A stretch of DNA of 64,000 nucleotides from Vespula vulgaris (GCF_905475345.1 NC_066600.1:3692001-3756000); one strand, 5' to 3'. Positions 1 to 13,834 are shown, counted from the first letter of the stretch. Numbers and translations are program-made. Notes: generated from the letters alone by a model not told the origin.

Positions 1-288
1 GGTGTTATCAAAACCAACGAGAAAAGGGATGTTTTCGTTTAATGATACGGTGATAATAATAAAGATTTCATTAAATATCGAACGGAATCTCGTCTCTCGT
101 TAGAAGGAACGAAAACTATTGCCGTAGCATACAAGGTGAAGTATTTTTTAATATCTCAGCATAGTGAACACTTTAAACTACTTTTTATGTTGTGGTCATT
201 AAGATTACGTTTAATGTCTTCCTGCGAGTTACGATTGATTTCTTTTCGTCCTCTCTCTTTCTCTCTTTCTTTCTTAATAGATGAACAT

Positions 289-293
<5 letters not shown>

Positions 294-341
<48 letters not shown>
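294..341. repeat. (GA)n microsatellite
   Basis: An uninterrupted GA dinucleotide run of about 48 bp. It creates artefactual Arg/Glu and Leu/Ser repeat reading frames on the two strands. Confidence 0.95.
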
Positions 342-344
<3 letters not shown>

Positions 345-1627
345 CTCGTGAAAGCTCGATACATCGAAACACACTGGCTTTTTTAATAAAATGCAGAATA
401 GGTCGAAAATTTCTAAGTGATTTTAAATATCAATTATTCTTTTTCAAGACATTTGAAACTAATTTTGTATTTCACATCGTAGTTTTATCAACTTTCAGCT
501 AACTTTTCTAGATATATTAAAGTATATTGTATATATCTATATATAATTTATAGAATTTCGAATAATCCTACCGTTCAGTACGATTATTCGTGATTTTATA
601 TAATTGTTAAAATAAATGTTTGATAGAAAGATTATATTAAATATTAAACAGTTGCATATTAAAGAAAAGAAAAAAGAATAATAAGATAAACAAAGTCGTT
701 TTAAACATCGTCTCTTGTAATATTAGTTTCCTTATAGTCCTTAAAGGACAAGACGATAATATAATCTATCTTCCCGTAGGAAACGAACGCTTTTCCCACA
801 GGAGACGTTATACGTCTTGCCGCGGATGTCGAGTCGGTTTATTTCGAACTTTGATTACGCCGTGAACTTAGTTTTGATTAGCATTATAGTTTCAGTTACG
901 CGATATTGTGCATGTCGGATCCATCTTGCACGAAACTCGACGAATAATTGGAAACTTCCGAGTTTAGGAGACTTTTACTTCCGTAGAAAGGAATACCGTT
1001 TCTCTTCGTGTTCTAAAAGGAAAACTAAAGGATCGTCCTTTTTCTGTCTCGTATTTCGTGGTTACATACGTATGTATGCACTCTACAAATACGAAAATAT
1101 GCTTTTAATATTACGTTCTTATTTCAAAGAAGCTTTATACTATATTTAGAATGCTACTTACTTCTCGACTGCTTTATAATACTTATCAGTTTTCGACTAT
1201 CTTCGCGAACGCATAATTTTCAAATGTGACGCTCGTGCATTCGTTAGGTCGAAACAATAGTCGTTACGAACGAAATCTCGTACGCGCATATACGGACGCG
1301 TGCAAGTCATGCGCGCTCGTTCACGTTACAAATGAACTTACTCCGTAGTTGGTGGTGGTAGTAGTAATAGTGGACTCTCGCACATTACACGAAATTTCGC
1401 TAATAATCCCGGCAAATGGCCGTAGCCGTGCTTCGGCTTCAAGTGTTCGCCGTAATGAATTTAACGTCGTTGTCGAAAAGTACAGCCATAAAATAAATCT
1501 CGTTGGCACCAAGCTCTGCTGGTAGCATTTCATAGACGTTTATTACGTGCTTTCATTAAAATCTTTTTGATATACTGCGGCTTGATCTTGTAAAAGAAAG
1601 GCAAAAGGAAAAAAGAGGGAAGGGAGG

Positions 1628-1634
1628 GAGAGAA

Positions 1635-1679
<45 letters not shown>

Positions 1680-1681
1680 AA
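1628..1681. repeat. (GA)n microsatellite, imperfect
   Basis: GA repeats with GAAA interruptions at both ends; the pure core is about 1645-1674. Confidence 0.9.
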
Positions 1682-2111
1682 GAGAGGGAAACGAGATATA
1701 AAGGTGAGAGTCTCGTGTCATCTTTTTGAGATATTGAAATAAATTGTATTATAAAAGAACCGAGAAGTAAATTAGATTAAAAGCAAAGCTCTAAAACCTT
1801 ATCAAAAAACATCATATATTAATATCATAAACCTAATATCATAAAGCTAAGTAGCTAATAATTTTATATCGATACGTAAACTGAAAAGAAAAAGAAGAAA
1901 AAAAGGAAGAAAAAAGAGAAAAAAAAAGAAAAAAAAAAGACAGACATAATATACTTTCTGATATATCTAAAAAACACTTTGATAATATCGAAGATGATCT
2001 TAAAATTCCTTTGCAAATGTATTCAAAAGAAATGCAGAGACGTGAGACGTAAGACGGCTAAACTTAGCGAGGTAGATTCAGAAAATTGAAACGACGAATA
2101 GCGAGGAAAAA

Positions 2112-2145
<34 letters not shown>

Positions 2146-2342
2146 CGAGAAATACCGACTCCATTCGCCTTTTTTCTCGTCGTGAATGAGCGAAAAAGGG
2201 CTGTGCATATACGATCGTTCTCGGACGTATGCGCGGGTCGAAGGTGGTAAACGACGATGTAGAAATGCGGCTTGGAACGTCGTGTATTCGGCGCATAAGT
2301 ACCCCTTTCTAGCAAGAGCTAGCACAGGCTATACCAACATTG

Positions 2343-2445
2343 GTACCACCACTACCACCACCACCACCACCACCACCATCATCATCACTACGAGCACCAG
2401 TACCAGCACTAGCCCAGCACCAACACCAACACCGCCACCACTACT
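2343..2445. repeat. CAC/CCA trinucleotide tract
   Basis: An imperfect ACC/CAC/ATC trinucleotide tract. Translation gives Thr/Ser/Pro-rich peptides with no flanking splice signals or family similarity, so I read it as a simple repeat and not as a mucin-like exon. Confidence 0.75.
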
Positions 2446-3688
2446 CCCTGTAATGTCATTCCCTCAGCGAAGTGCCTTCGAACATCAAAAGGCGGAATAT
2501 TTCCTGATGGAAAAGCGCGCGGCACCCTTCCGACCGTGAGGGCAAGAGGGCCATGCGTGTACCGCATAAAAGGAGGCCTCCTAATAAAAATAAACTCCGA
2601 ACATTCATATTTCCATAAACTTTCGTGCGGCCCGTCGGCGGAACCTAACTCTTTCTCTCTATCCTTCTCTTTCTCCTTTTTCTTCGTTCGCCATATCTAT
2701 TTCTCTCTTACCCTCTTATTCCTATTTACTACTACTAGTATTACTATTACTATTACTACTACTACTAGTACTAGTTCGAAGAGTACAGACGCATACGTTA
2801 AAAATGTACATCTATGTATGTATGTATATTCGGAGGTAATGCTAAGTAAAATATAGCCTCGAGTCCTGAGTACTGCCGGCCAAACTTTTCAACGATTTTC
2901 GTACCGATAGAAACTTACATCAAAAGAACTATGTCTTTCTTTTATTACCTTTCATGGCATCTATGTTATGTATGGTCTTCTATATTTTGTATAAAACAAA
3001 CAAAAGAAACAATTGATCTCTTCTCTTACTGTTCTTATTATTTTGTTTTTTATCGAAACACTCTTTCAGTTGATACGAGTATTATTATGTGCAACACGCT
3101 ATAAAAGTATGAAGAATAAAATTTGATTTATATATATATATATATATTTATAAAAAAAATAACACAACAAAAATGCAAGTTTAGAAATATGCATATCAAT
3201 ATAAAGTTAAAAAGCAATTTAAATTCGAACAAACATCCAACAAGTATGTATATTTAAAAGAAAATGTTTAGATATAATTAAAAAAAAAAAAATAGAAACA
3301 TTTTTTAGAAATGAACTGAAATATTTAGCCATCAACTCCATAGTATTTGCGTTCATGATTTAGATTCAGAATACATCGCAAGTAATATCGATCGTCCGGA
3401 TCTCATTACGTGGAAGGTTGTTGCATGTGCAGATTCACGGACTAAGATAACATACTAATTAATCGTAATTAATGAACGCTCCTTCGACAATCTCCTTTCC
3501 TTCGAGATTCTTTTCTAATCTAATCACTGAAAAAAGTGCGGACTCTATACTAAATATCTAACTATTATATTCCTATCTAAATAAAATATTTAACAAGTAA
3601 AACACAATTATCTTAACATAATTAATTAATATAATTTTTATATATAATTTGTACATCCTGGATATATACAATATATATAAATTGTATA

Positions 3689-3690
<2 letters not shown>

Positions 3691-3722
<32 letters not shown>
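3691..3722. repeat. (TA)n microsatellite
   Basis: A TA run followed by short TATG repeats up to about 3735. Confidence 0.9.
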
Positions 3723-3735
<13 letters not shown>

Positions 3736-4310
3736 TTTATAATCACTATCATTATCTTATATTTACCAATAATATATTCTATTGTGAAATTTATAATAAA
3801 GATCGATGTAACAAATCAGTTTACATATCTAAAACATGCATTTTCAATAATTAAATATTGTATTAATAAACATAATTAATATATTGTATTAGTAAATACT
3901 GAATTAAATTGATTGTAAGTTTAATGATAATATGATATTAAATAATATACATACACATACATACTTCTATTCCTTCTATTGCTTCTTTTAAAATATTCAA
4001 ATATTTTAAGTATATAGCTAAGTAATTTTAAATTTAATATTACTTTTTTATCGCGTTCCTTACACAGAAATTACAAATAATATTCAATTAAAGTTAAAAC
4101 TTGTAAAAGCAGGAAACACGAAGGATAATTAATGTAAAGTTAATTAACTTCAAAAATTTAATAAATATTTCCTACTCTGAGTGAAAACCTTACGTATCTG
4201 TTAAACGATTCAGAAACAAATTTTACGTGTCGAGAAGATGAAATGATCCATCATCTAGAGTTATAACAATTCACGGACAAAATGACAACGTGGAAAAAAA
4301 TAGAAAAATA

Positions 4311-4376
4311 TGATGATTACGAGTCATTCTCAGAGGAACATACTATGATCCTCTGAAAAGATGACTCGTCGTTAAT
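4311..4376 (+). ncRNA. Candidate miRNA-like hairpin
   Basis: The arms ACGAGTCAT (4319-4327) and ATGACTCGT (4361-4369) pair perfectly. After a small asymmetric internal loop, CAGAGGA (4331-4337) pairs with TCCTCTG (4349-4355). C39-G47 and A40-T46 (4339/4347 and 4340/4346) close a 5-nt terminal loop. Weaker pairing continues outward to about 4311/4376. The size of about 60 nt is right for an insect pre-miRNA. I recognise no known miRNA in it. No expression evidence is available, and the opposite strand would fold similarly. Confidence 0.25.
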
Positions 4377-5655
4377 AGTTGCTCTCTTGAGCTACAAATG
4401 TGAGAGCCTCTTCGACATATAGCCCCTTCTTTGATTCGTGCCCTAACAACTGCATTCCCTAAGTGCAACGCACATAAAAAGAAATTAAAAATAATAGATT
4501 ATTATTATTATTATTACACACACACATCATGAACTATCCTAGCCTGTAGACGATCAATGGATCAAAAGAATTCAATAATCATGCGTATTTACATAGGCAC
4601 ATTTATTCGAATGCTTCAGCAGATATTTGATCTAATCGATGAATCTATTACTAACGCTTCGCATTTGAAAGATTAGAGCATACTGAAGAAATTTTCATTA
4701 ATGTTTTTTGATTTACTATATATGTATTAGAAATTATATATTCTAGAAATTACGACTAAGTATCAGGTTAATGTTAATATACTTTGTACTAAGTATAAAA
4801 CATGTTTAAAAATCTTTGCTAATTTTAAATCTTGCTAATTTGATAGAAATGAATTTTTAAAGAAATGCAAAGACTTTCAAGGAGTTTGACACTGATATAT
4901 ATCGCGATGCAGAGTGCTGGCAAAAGATGAAAAACAAAAATAGACATGTTGAAAAATTGTAAAATTTGCTGAAACTTTGCAAATATCCGGAGACAGAACT
5001 TTCTACTTCTGAGTGGAAATTACATCTTACCCGACCTTACCTACTTAAAATTAAACACACATTCACATAGAAATATGCTATCTACCAACTTATTCCTATG
5101 TTTAAAAAATAGCAAAACGTTTATTTCAACATAAGCACTCTACGATTCTCACATATACTGTCAGGGAGCAAAAGCCTACATTAGAGAGATATACCCTAGG
5201 GCATCTCCACCACCCTAGCTTGATATACGGCTAATTAATCTTAAACACTAATGAGGGGTACGTACCAATTTGCTGTAATCAACTGTCAAAGTTAATAACC
5301 ATTGCGTTATGAACCATTTTCAATATAAATACTAGTATATACTAGTATATGTAATCATATTATTAAACATACTACGTATACTAATTATACTATTAATGTA
5401 TTAAACTAGTATATAATAATATATATAGTATGTAATAGTTTGTTTTATTTTTTTTTATGATACGATAACTAATATTAAAAATTATTATAAATCGTTTTTA
5501 TGGTAATATATTATTTTAGATAATATATTATTACTAGTTATATTAGTATTTTTATATTTTTATTATAATATAATATTATTACTTTAGTATTGGAAACAAT
5601 TATATATTATTACTTTTTATGTATATATTATATATATAGTAATATATAGTATACA

Positions 5656-5656
<1 letters not shown>

Positions 5657-5697
<41 letters not shown>
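5657..5697. repeat. (TA)n microsatellite
   Basis: A nearly pure TA run of about 40 bp inside a wider region of TA-rich palindromic sequence (5320-5700). Confidence 0.9.
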
Positions 5698-5702
<5 letters not shown>

Positions 5703-6507
5703 AAAACTTTTAATTTCGCATAACGACGTAGAATATATTACCTAACATAAGTGGAAGGTACATCGTGCATAATCATTAACGCTATGACAGTCGCTAATAT
5801 AAAGGGACCTTAAAACTAAGTCTGTACTTAGTGATCCTCATCAATGCGAGTAACACCTGGGCACATGCATATATGAGAATGTAAAAAGTATGAGGGAGAA
5901 TGGAAATTAATAAATTAATTGCTGAAAATCCTAAGCTAAAAAAAATTAACTTATAAACGAGGCCTACGAACTAGTGAACCTACTTGTTCTTTTCTTCAAA
6001 AATTAAATTATTCATTATCGTATTTTGTAAAATATATAAACGGCTTTAGTTTATTTTAATTTGCAAGGAATATATATATCATTTTATTTTATGTTATATT
6101 ACTTTATATTTATTATTTAAAAATAATTATATTAAGATATATTTATTTTATTTTATATTTAAAAATTCTCGAACTATCCTTTTCTACTAGCGATTGTTCT
6201 AATCATTTACGTCTATTTATATTACTGTCTATTTTCTGTATTTGTATTTATATGTATGAACTGTTATATATGCAGTATTTTACATCTATTTTTTCATAAA
6301 GTCAATAACACCCAACTTTTTTGTTAATCTTACGAAAAATCAAAGCAATTTTTAAAAAATGCATACTTATTTATACATAATTATGTTAATCAATTAATGA
6401 ATATAATGTCATTGTGTCGAGATAAGAAGACTCTATTCTGAGCTAATATAAATAAGCATGCACAATAGACAAATACAATGAAAAAATTCACAAAGAAATA
6501 TACCACT

Positions 6508-6539
6508 CGCGAGTAAATCCACAAGAGAATTTACTCGCG
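6508..6539. other. 11-bp perfect stem hairpin
   Basis: CGCGAGTAAAT (6508-6518) and ATTTACTCGCG (6529-6539) are perfect reverse complements around a 10-nt loop. The GC-bearing stem stands out in AT-rich DNA. It is too short for a typical pre-miRNA; a dyad protein-binding site is an alternative. Confidence 0.4.
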
Positions 6540-8063
6540 GTCGTGCTCGTCAATCATCTACATTCTACTTAATAAATTACAACCGGTAACTCGTGCCGAT
6601 TCGGACCTTTCATCCTCGGCATGATGAGTACCGGAGGGACTTTTAATTTTCTCACTCACTGCTTTAGAAGTTCTCTGATGGCTCCAAAACACTCGTCCGT
6701 GTTATACGTCGAAATTGAGGTGAGTTGATCTATAGTGCGTTGCATATGATGTAGGTCAACATTGAAGTTGTTTGAAAATGAAGTGGATTTATCTCAAATA
6801 GGTTGAAATCGTAGATTAACATGATACGATCGTAATGATGATCTAAACAAAGATTTGAAGCAAATTTTAATTATATTAATTGCGCATAAACAAAAGTGTT
6901 ATAAAATTATTCATTATTCTATTTAGAAAATTACATACCGTAAAGTCCATAAAGAAGAGTGTGTTGTCGTTCTTCATTTTCCGTGATGCACTGATTTTGA
7001 TACACTTTAATTATTTATTAGTTAAAAGACCGACACTGAATTTACCTTCACGAAATACATTATATTTTATTATGTAAGTATAATATGAATAAATGCAAAA
7101 AAAAAATAACTTTTTATACTAGTTAACTAAATTAACTAAATTACTGCATTGCACGCAGCAAAAACTAATATGTATGTTTAAATCTTTATAACGCGTGCAA
7201 AATTTCATTTATCGAACAAACACTGATTCTACTTTATAGAAAGATTTTTCTTTTATTACAATATAAAAATCATATCAGCCATCTGAAAAAGAAAAAGAAC
7301 ACAAAATTATTATCATTTTTGTTACAAAAAGTAGTGAAAGTATCATTCAAAAAATTGCAAAGTTTATTTATTAGATCCTTCCACGAGGATCAATAATATT
7401 GTACTGATTTTAAGATCGTCTTGTACTAAGTTACACGATTCATTTCTAAAAATATAGTTAAAACAAATTAAAATTAAAAGATAAGAAATATTACAAATTT
7501 TATTAAAATACATTTCTTGAAATAACTCACGAAAGCAGTAGATTGGAGTAGCATCGTGAAATTAATTAAATTAATTAAATTATAATAAACAAAATATAAA
7601 TACTTTTGAAATGCACCAAAGTATTTGAGCCATCGGACACATTAAAATAATAATTATAGCATCACCAGCAAAAAATAATGTAAACTTATATCCTAAAAAC
7701 TACGAAAATCGCTATAATTATTTTATTTCATGATAAACTTTTTATAATAATTAATTCATTGAAATCAAATCAATCTATTTAAATAAAATATTCAACTTGA
7801 TATAATATATCAAATATCTATTTCATAGAAAACTCGCGTGATATTTTAACGTACAAGAATATCGGATTACGACTAAGGAGGGATCTCTATTTGAGAATTT
7901 CTTAGATGAACGCGAAACTGGATTTTTTTGTTTGTTTATATTCTCGTTCAACGACGAATATCCTGGAATTCCAATTACGAGAAAAAAGCCGAGAGTTTCT
8001 TTATATACGCATCAATATAGATATACCTATATTTATTTTCTCTTGAAATTTTTAAGCAGAAAC

Positions 8064-8064
<1 letters not shown>

Positions 8065-8094
<30 letters not shown>

Positions 8095-8273
8095 AAGAGG
8101 AAAAGAAAAGAAGAAGAAGGAGAGAAAAAAAGAAATAAGAGACGAGAAAGAAAGAAAAAGAGAGAGAGAGAGAGAGAGAGAAGAAAAGAGAAAGAGAAGG
8201 GAAAGAAAAGGACAGAGAAAGAGAGAAAAAGAAGAAAAGAAAGAGAGAGAGAGAGAAGAAACGAGAGACAAAG

Positions 8274-8306
<33 letters not shown>

Positions 8307-8338
8307 AGGAGGAAAAAGGAAAGAGAGAAGAAAGGGAA

Positions 8339-8369
<31 letters not shown>

Positions 8370-8590
8370 CTAATCTGTATTATTATGTATAACAGTTAAG
8401 AATAAAGATAGCACTATACTTTGTGTTGAAATCTGCTAATACGTTAAAACCGAAGAAATTTGAAAGCATTATTATTATCAATATGTAGGTGTATATGATA
8501 TATGCGTCGTATATGATGTATAAAAGAGTGAGAAAGAAAGAGAGAGAGAGAGAGAAAGAAAGAAAGAAAGAAAGAAAAGGAGAGAGAAAG
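8065..8590. repeat. Compound (GA)n/(GAAA)n purine tract
   Basis: About 300 bp (8065-8370) of almost pure purine on the plus strand, made of GA, GAAA and GGGA units, with a second tract at 8531-8590. Both overlapping strands give long artefactual Glu/Arg/Lys or Ser/Leu/Phe frames. Confidence 0.9.
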
Positions 8591-9002
8591 TACGTACATA
8601 TATATATATATAAATCATATAAAAATCGATCGATCTAATTAATTAACCATAAGTTATTTACTCTAGGACTATAAGAAACTTAGGAAAATATTAATACGAC
8701 GAAAATAAAGCTTGAAAGCTCGTGAAAACATATCGAATAATGCCCAGTTGAGAGATCGCAAGACGTAAATTTTATTTCTAACGATATCTCTTAAATGCAA
8801 AAATGGCTCGACTTGCGAACAATACACCATGGAAATTACACTTTTAGCTATCGATTGATATATCGGAGGATAATGTACGTAAGAAAATAATATGATAATT
8901 ACCTTAATTAAGAGGACGGCGTGAATTCGACGTCATTTCTCGTAACGGCCCCGGAACAAACATGGCGTCAACTCGAGCCGCCGAAAGAACGACGGTCCTT
9001 GC

Positions 9003-9014
9003 CGCGCATGCGCA
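9003..9014. promoter_or_regulatory. Perfect NRF-1/Ewg-type palindrome
   Basis: CGCGCATGCGCA matches the NRF-1 (insect Ewg) consensus YGCGCAYGCGCR exactly. It sits in a small CpG-bearing island (about 8925-9040) surrounded by AT-rich DNA. That placement is typical of a promoter of a broadly expressed gene, but I cannot identify the transcript. Confidence 0.4.
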
Positions 9015-9739
9015 AAACGTTCTTCAGCCTATGGCCGTTCTTAAGAAGATATAATTTCGCGATTTATTACTTAAAAATATGCGAATTTTATAAATACAAT
9101 ATACGTGTGCATATAGACCGTAAACGATGTTTCTATTAATCAAAATTATAAAATAAAACGATTTAAACACAATATATACAGATATAATTCCAAAATAAAG
9201 AAAATAAGAATGGAAGATATAAAAGAATAATTATTAATTATATATGTTATGAAAATTTTTCATAGTAGATTTGTTTTGATAAAGAAGGATAATAAAATGT
9301 TTTATTAAAAGTTATACAAGGAAATAATAAATAATATACGATAATTATATTGAATTAGCGAGTAAATTATTCGTACTAATGTGCGTATTATATTATAAAA
9401 TCGCGCGCGTACGATCATATTTAAATTAATATTCACGTTTTTACTTTTATTACGATCAATTTTTCTATAATGTGAATTAAAAAATGAAAATTTCAGAAAC
9501 ACAGATACTACCATTTTATCTAATTTTTATCAAATTAATAATCACAAATACGTAAAATAAAAAAGTATGTTGTTGCGTATAAGTATATAAGCAAGCCTGT
9601 TGCATTTATATCTTTAAAAGAAATTTTCGAATCGTATGAATTGTAATTTATTATAATGCGATATAAGATTTATGTAAATGAACATAATAAGAAAGGGAGA
9701 AGGAGTTTCGTAGAGATGTAATCGCCTTCCTAGGATTCT

Positions 9740-11060
9740 TCTTTCAATCGAATAAACCAGCTCGACACGATTCTCTCGCTTTTAAAAGTTTCTTACGATC
9801 GTAACGAATCGTGGTAGACGGTTTGGTAGAACGAACACCAATTCGCATCGAACATTCGGCCTGCCGTTGCAAACTATCCCTTACAGCTTACCGTCCACTC
9901 CGCTATTTTCCTGCCCTCGTGTACGATCTTCCTGCTCGCTTCGATCTCACGCCGTCTCGTTCACTTGCTCCCTTAAGAGTAGGAGACCGTATAAGGGTGT
10001 TCGCCACGGGCGGCGAATTTAGTGGAGTAATGAAACTATCAGGTGGGCTGAGTTATATCGGAGCTTTGCCGCAAGCCCGCTCTCCAATAGCCTGTGGCCA
10101 CTATTTGTCTGCTTGCCGACTGCACCGATTAAGATACTTACGCGATTAAATCCTACCTGGGCAGTTGTATGTGTGCGTTAGCGAGTGCACACGGGACAAG
10201 AGATGTCCGCGTTGCGGAAACACGCGTGCCGTTCTGTTTATATCTCCATATAATTAACAACATTGTAAATACAAAGTACTAACGTGCTTCGGTAATCATT
10301 TGAAGAAAGTTAAGATAAACGATTCGGTTTACGTTAGTCAAAAGTCGGACTAAAGGTATCTTCCTTTGAAAAACAAAAAAAAAAAAAGAGGAAAAGAAAA
10401 TACGACGAAAAAGTGAATCGTCCAATTGGTAAAGACGTTTTTCTCTACGAGAAGAAAACTAAGGTGTTATTTATCTATCGTAAGGAGACACATAGAGAAG
10501 AAAAGGGACGAATTTCAAACGGAGGAATCGATCGGTCCAGTGAAGCGTATTCTCTCTCGCGTCTCTGAGATCCTCAAGGTCCAAGACGATATCTACCGTC
10601 TTCTAAAAAGAAAAGAAAGAGAATAGCGAGGAAGCAACGTTTCGTAAAAAGCCTTCGGCTTTCTTCGTTCTTCCCTTTCGTCTAACCTCGGCTGTTCCAA
10701 GCAAAGACACTTTGAATAAGGTCACAGAATTTACGGCCTACTTCTCACGACACTGGATCGTCTCAACGCCGATCGACGCCTGTTCGATCGCTTTCTCGCG
10801 CGAAAATCGGCTACCGTCCTTCCTATTCGTGAACGTTAATAATATCCTACCATCCTCTCTATATCCAAAAGCGTATCGGCCCTGGAGCTCTCGATCGTCC
10901 TCTTTCGTAACTCCTTACCTTCACGATAAATAGGACTACCCGTGAACCTTTCGCCTTTCGCGTGCTATCGCACGTCCGAGCTACCATCGAAGAAGCCCAC
11001 CATCCGCTACATGAACGCTTCGATACGATGGAAAATATCTACTTCGACGTGCCGTAAATC
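9740..11060. other. GC-richer island without recognisable gene
   Basis: Positions 9740-10250 and 10430-11060 are clearly less AT-rich than their flanks and carry many CpGs. The longest open frame (9811-10149, about 112 codons) starts at a non-ATG codon and encodes nothing I recognise. The best readings are a conserved non-coding or promoter region, or an untranslated exon. There is no direct evidence for any of these. Confidence 0.35.
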
Positions 11061-13784
11061 TTTGATACTAGAAACGACTTTCTTATCAAAGTCGTAGGAA
11101 TATCAAGGACGATGCGGTACATTATAAGTTTGACGTTATTACTGTATCTATCAATTACTATGGGATATATCTTTCAACTAACGACTTTAATTAAAGCAAA
11201 TTGTATATTTTTTAATAATTAAAGATAATTAATATTGTATTACTATAGAATTTATATGTAATTTATCAACATATACATGCGTATACTGTTATAGGATGAT
11301 AATAATAATTATTATTATTATGTTTAGAGTTTTTGCATACCGCGTGATCTCAAGGTTCATATTGACAACAATCAACGGTCGAAAGGTGATAATTGAGAAG
11401 CGTATTTGTTGTCGTTAGAAGAAGGTCGTGAGTAGTGAGACGTTGAATGTCGCGGTGAACGGTACTCGATTTTACAAGCTTTATTTCAGTCTTCAAAACT
11501 TTTCTAAGATTTCTTTAATATAATTTATAAAATGAAAAGTATTATTAACGATAAAAATGGAGTTTAATATAGAAAATGCGACAATGAATTCTTTCGTATC
11601 CTTCATCTACAAGAATTAATCGTAACACTAAATAGATATATTAATCGCGATACTAAAAGCATTATAATATTCCTTTTGAATTTTGATCTAACATTATTTG
11701 TTTTTCATACTCTTCGGTACACTTGAAGATTCGTAGATACGTTCGAATCATAGAAGGTACGTTCAATATTCTGTAAAGTAAGTTGGGTAAACCGAAGTAG
11801 TCGCTTTATACGATCTGCGAGCATCGAATGTAGGATGTTCTGTACACGAGAGACCTTGTGTCGAAGCAAGGAACCATAGAAGGGACACGATCGCAAAGAG
11901 ATTGCCTCGAGCAAGGGCCACGTTGACTCGCAGCTCGCATAAACCGCTGATAAGCGACTTCGTGCTAACTCCTCTTCCTATATCGCCTCTGTACCGACGT
12001 AAAGAAGTATCTGTTGGCGCTAGCCGCGTCTCCGGTGTACCAAAATGCTATACTAAGTACTGTAACAAGAGAACTTGTGTGTCGAGCGAACGCTTATCGT
12101 ACTAAGTTCTCGTTACTCGAGACGAACTAATGCGTATTATCGAACTCGGTATGATTTCCTTCCTTTCGCATAGCTTATATTTTTATTTATTTTCTTAGGA
12201 TTGATTCATAATCTGTAAAGTTATCGAAACGTTTATTTGTAGATTGTTATGTTTCTCTTATTAGTATTACGTCGATTGCGATTATTCGAGATTGAATTGT
12301 CAATTCTATTATAGTTTCTTTCGATTATTCGTGTTAACTACAAGCACGACGATTTTGCATTGAAAATCACGTTGATTGTTTGTCGAAAGTACGGAAACGG
12401 GAGGTAAACGAGCCATGTTGTAGAAACGTTGCACGATCGAAACATTGCTCCGGGAAAATAGAATGTCGATCATTGACCGCGCGCATGACTTTCTCGTAAT
12501 TCGAGTCGAACGAATTCTTTAATGAGTAGTCCGTTACAGCTGTTTTAACGAACGAACTCTATAATTTGATCTTCCAAGTAAGAACGATCGAAACTCCAAA
12601 AGAGAAAAGTTTTCTTCCTTTTCTGTCTCTTTTTCTCTTCCTTTCTCCTTCTCTCTCTCTCTCTCTTTTTCTCTTTCTATTTCTCTCTCTTGTTCTCGTC
12701 CGTCGAACTTTTGATGAATATCATTAAAATTTCTAACGAGACTGTTTTAACGAGCGTTCACGGCGAAGCTCCGCCTCGTTCGCGAGAAAAGTCCATGAAA
12801 GATCGCGGAACGTAGGTGTCTCTGATGTCGTGACAATTTAAAGAGTTCCGAGGAAATCGATTGTCACCTGCAAACGGTCCTCGCGGAAAACGTTTCCTTT
12901 GACTTTTCTCCTGACGGACGACGTTCCAAAGTTTTTCATTTCAACTTACAATTGTTACATTCCTCCTCTACAATCCTTCCTTTCGATTTACTTCGCGCTT
13001 TGCGAAATACCGTTCGAACGTATTTAAAAGGAGAATGTCTGCGTTCAATCTCTTATCTTTCTTAGCGTTTAGAATTTTGCCGTTAAATCTATGTGACTTT
13101 AGAATTGCGAAGAAAGATATATTAATCTTTGAAATAGTTCTGATACTTTATGTACGAAATATATTCAACTATTAAGTTCTAGTTTGAAATTTAATGAATA
13201 AAAACTTATGATAATTCCATGATACTTAATCAGCCATTACAATGCAATACACGGTATTCTTACGAATTTCTTAAAAAGAATAACAAAATAAAGAAATAAG
13301 ACGGAGAAATATATTAAAGGATTTAAAGGAAAGAGAGATTAACGAAGATTATAAAGATATTTATCTCTTATCGTTTGATTCCAAAAGGGAAAAGAAAACT
13401 TTGAGAGAGATGAAAGGAACGAAAAGGAAAGTAAGTAAGTACACGGAGTCGAGAATTTTAGCGTCGCGCACAATCAGAGCTTTTAGACGTCGCTTACTTC
13501 TTTCACGGGCCAACGATTCCTTTCATATCAGATGACACTCACAGTGGCAAGCAGAAAGATAGGTCAGGTCGAGCGAATCGACGAGCGAAACGTCTCGAAC
13601 GAGCGTGTCCGCAATTTATATGCAGAATATACCCTCTGTCGGGACTCGTGTTATTTTCCAGCGGAGCGCGTTCGAATAGAAAGGATTTATTCGAGCATAA
13701 ACGCGAGATTCCTCGTATGAGTCACGTTAATCGCGAGCACTCGTATTAATCATAAGGTCTCTAAAGAGGCATAGATATTGACTT

Positions 13785-13834
<50 letters not shown>

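Larger units (their letters stand above)
1..4300. other. Gene-free AT-rich stretch with microsatellites
   Basis: No supportable gene. The stretch holds (GA)n tracts near 294-341, 1628-1681 and 2112-2135, an imperfect CAC/CCA tract near 2343-2445, a TAC/TAT tract near 2727-2774 and a (TA)n tract at 3691-3722. Open frames here are short, mostly lack a proper ATG and are built on these low-complexity tracts. Positions 820-1540 and 2200-2640 are less AT-rich than their surroundings, but I see no splice-bounded coding exon there. Confidence 0.6.
4377..8060. other. AT-rich stretch, no gene seen
   Basis: Very AT-rich sequence with no supportable exon. It contains a 20-bp perfect palindrome at 5329-5348, a long (TA)n tract at 5657-5697 and a short 11-bp-stem hairpin at 6508-6539. 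Confidence 0.6.

Noticed and set aside
2186..2539. Thr/Ser/Pro-rich frame resembling a mucin.
   Set aside because: Non-ATG start and driven by a CAC/CCA simple repeat.
7932..8271. Overlapping long frames on both strands rich in Glu/Lys/Arg or Ser/Leu/Phe.
   Set aside because: They are translations of a GA/GAAA purine tract; no complexity, no splice signals.
9811..10149. 112-codon open frame in a GC-richer island.
   Set aside because: Non-ATG start, no recognisable domain, no splice context. Higher GC alone lowers stop frequency.
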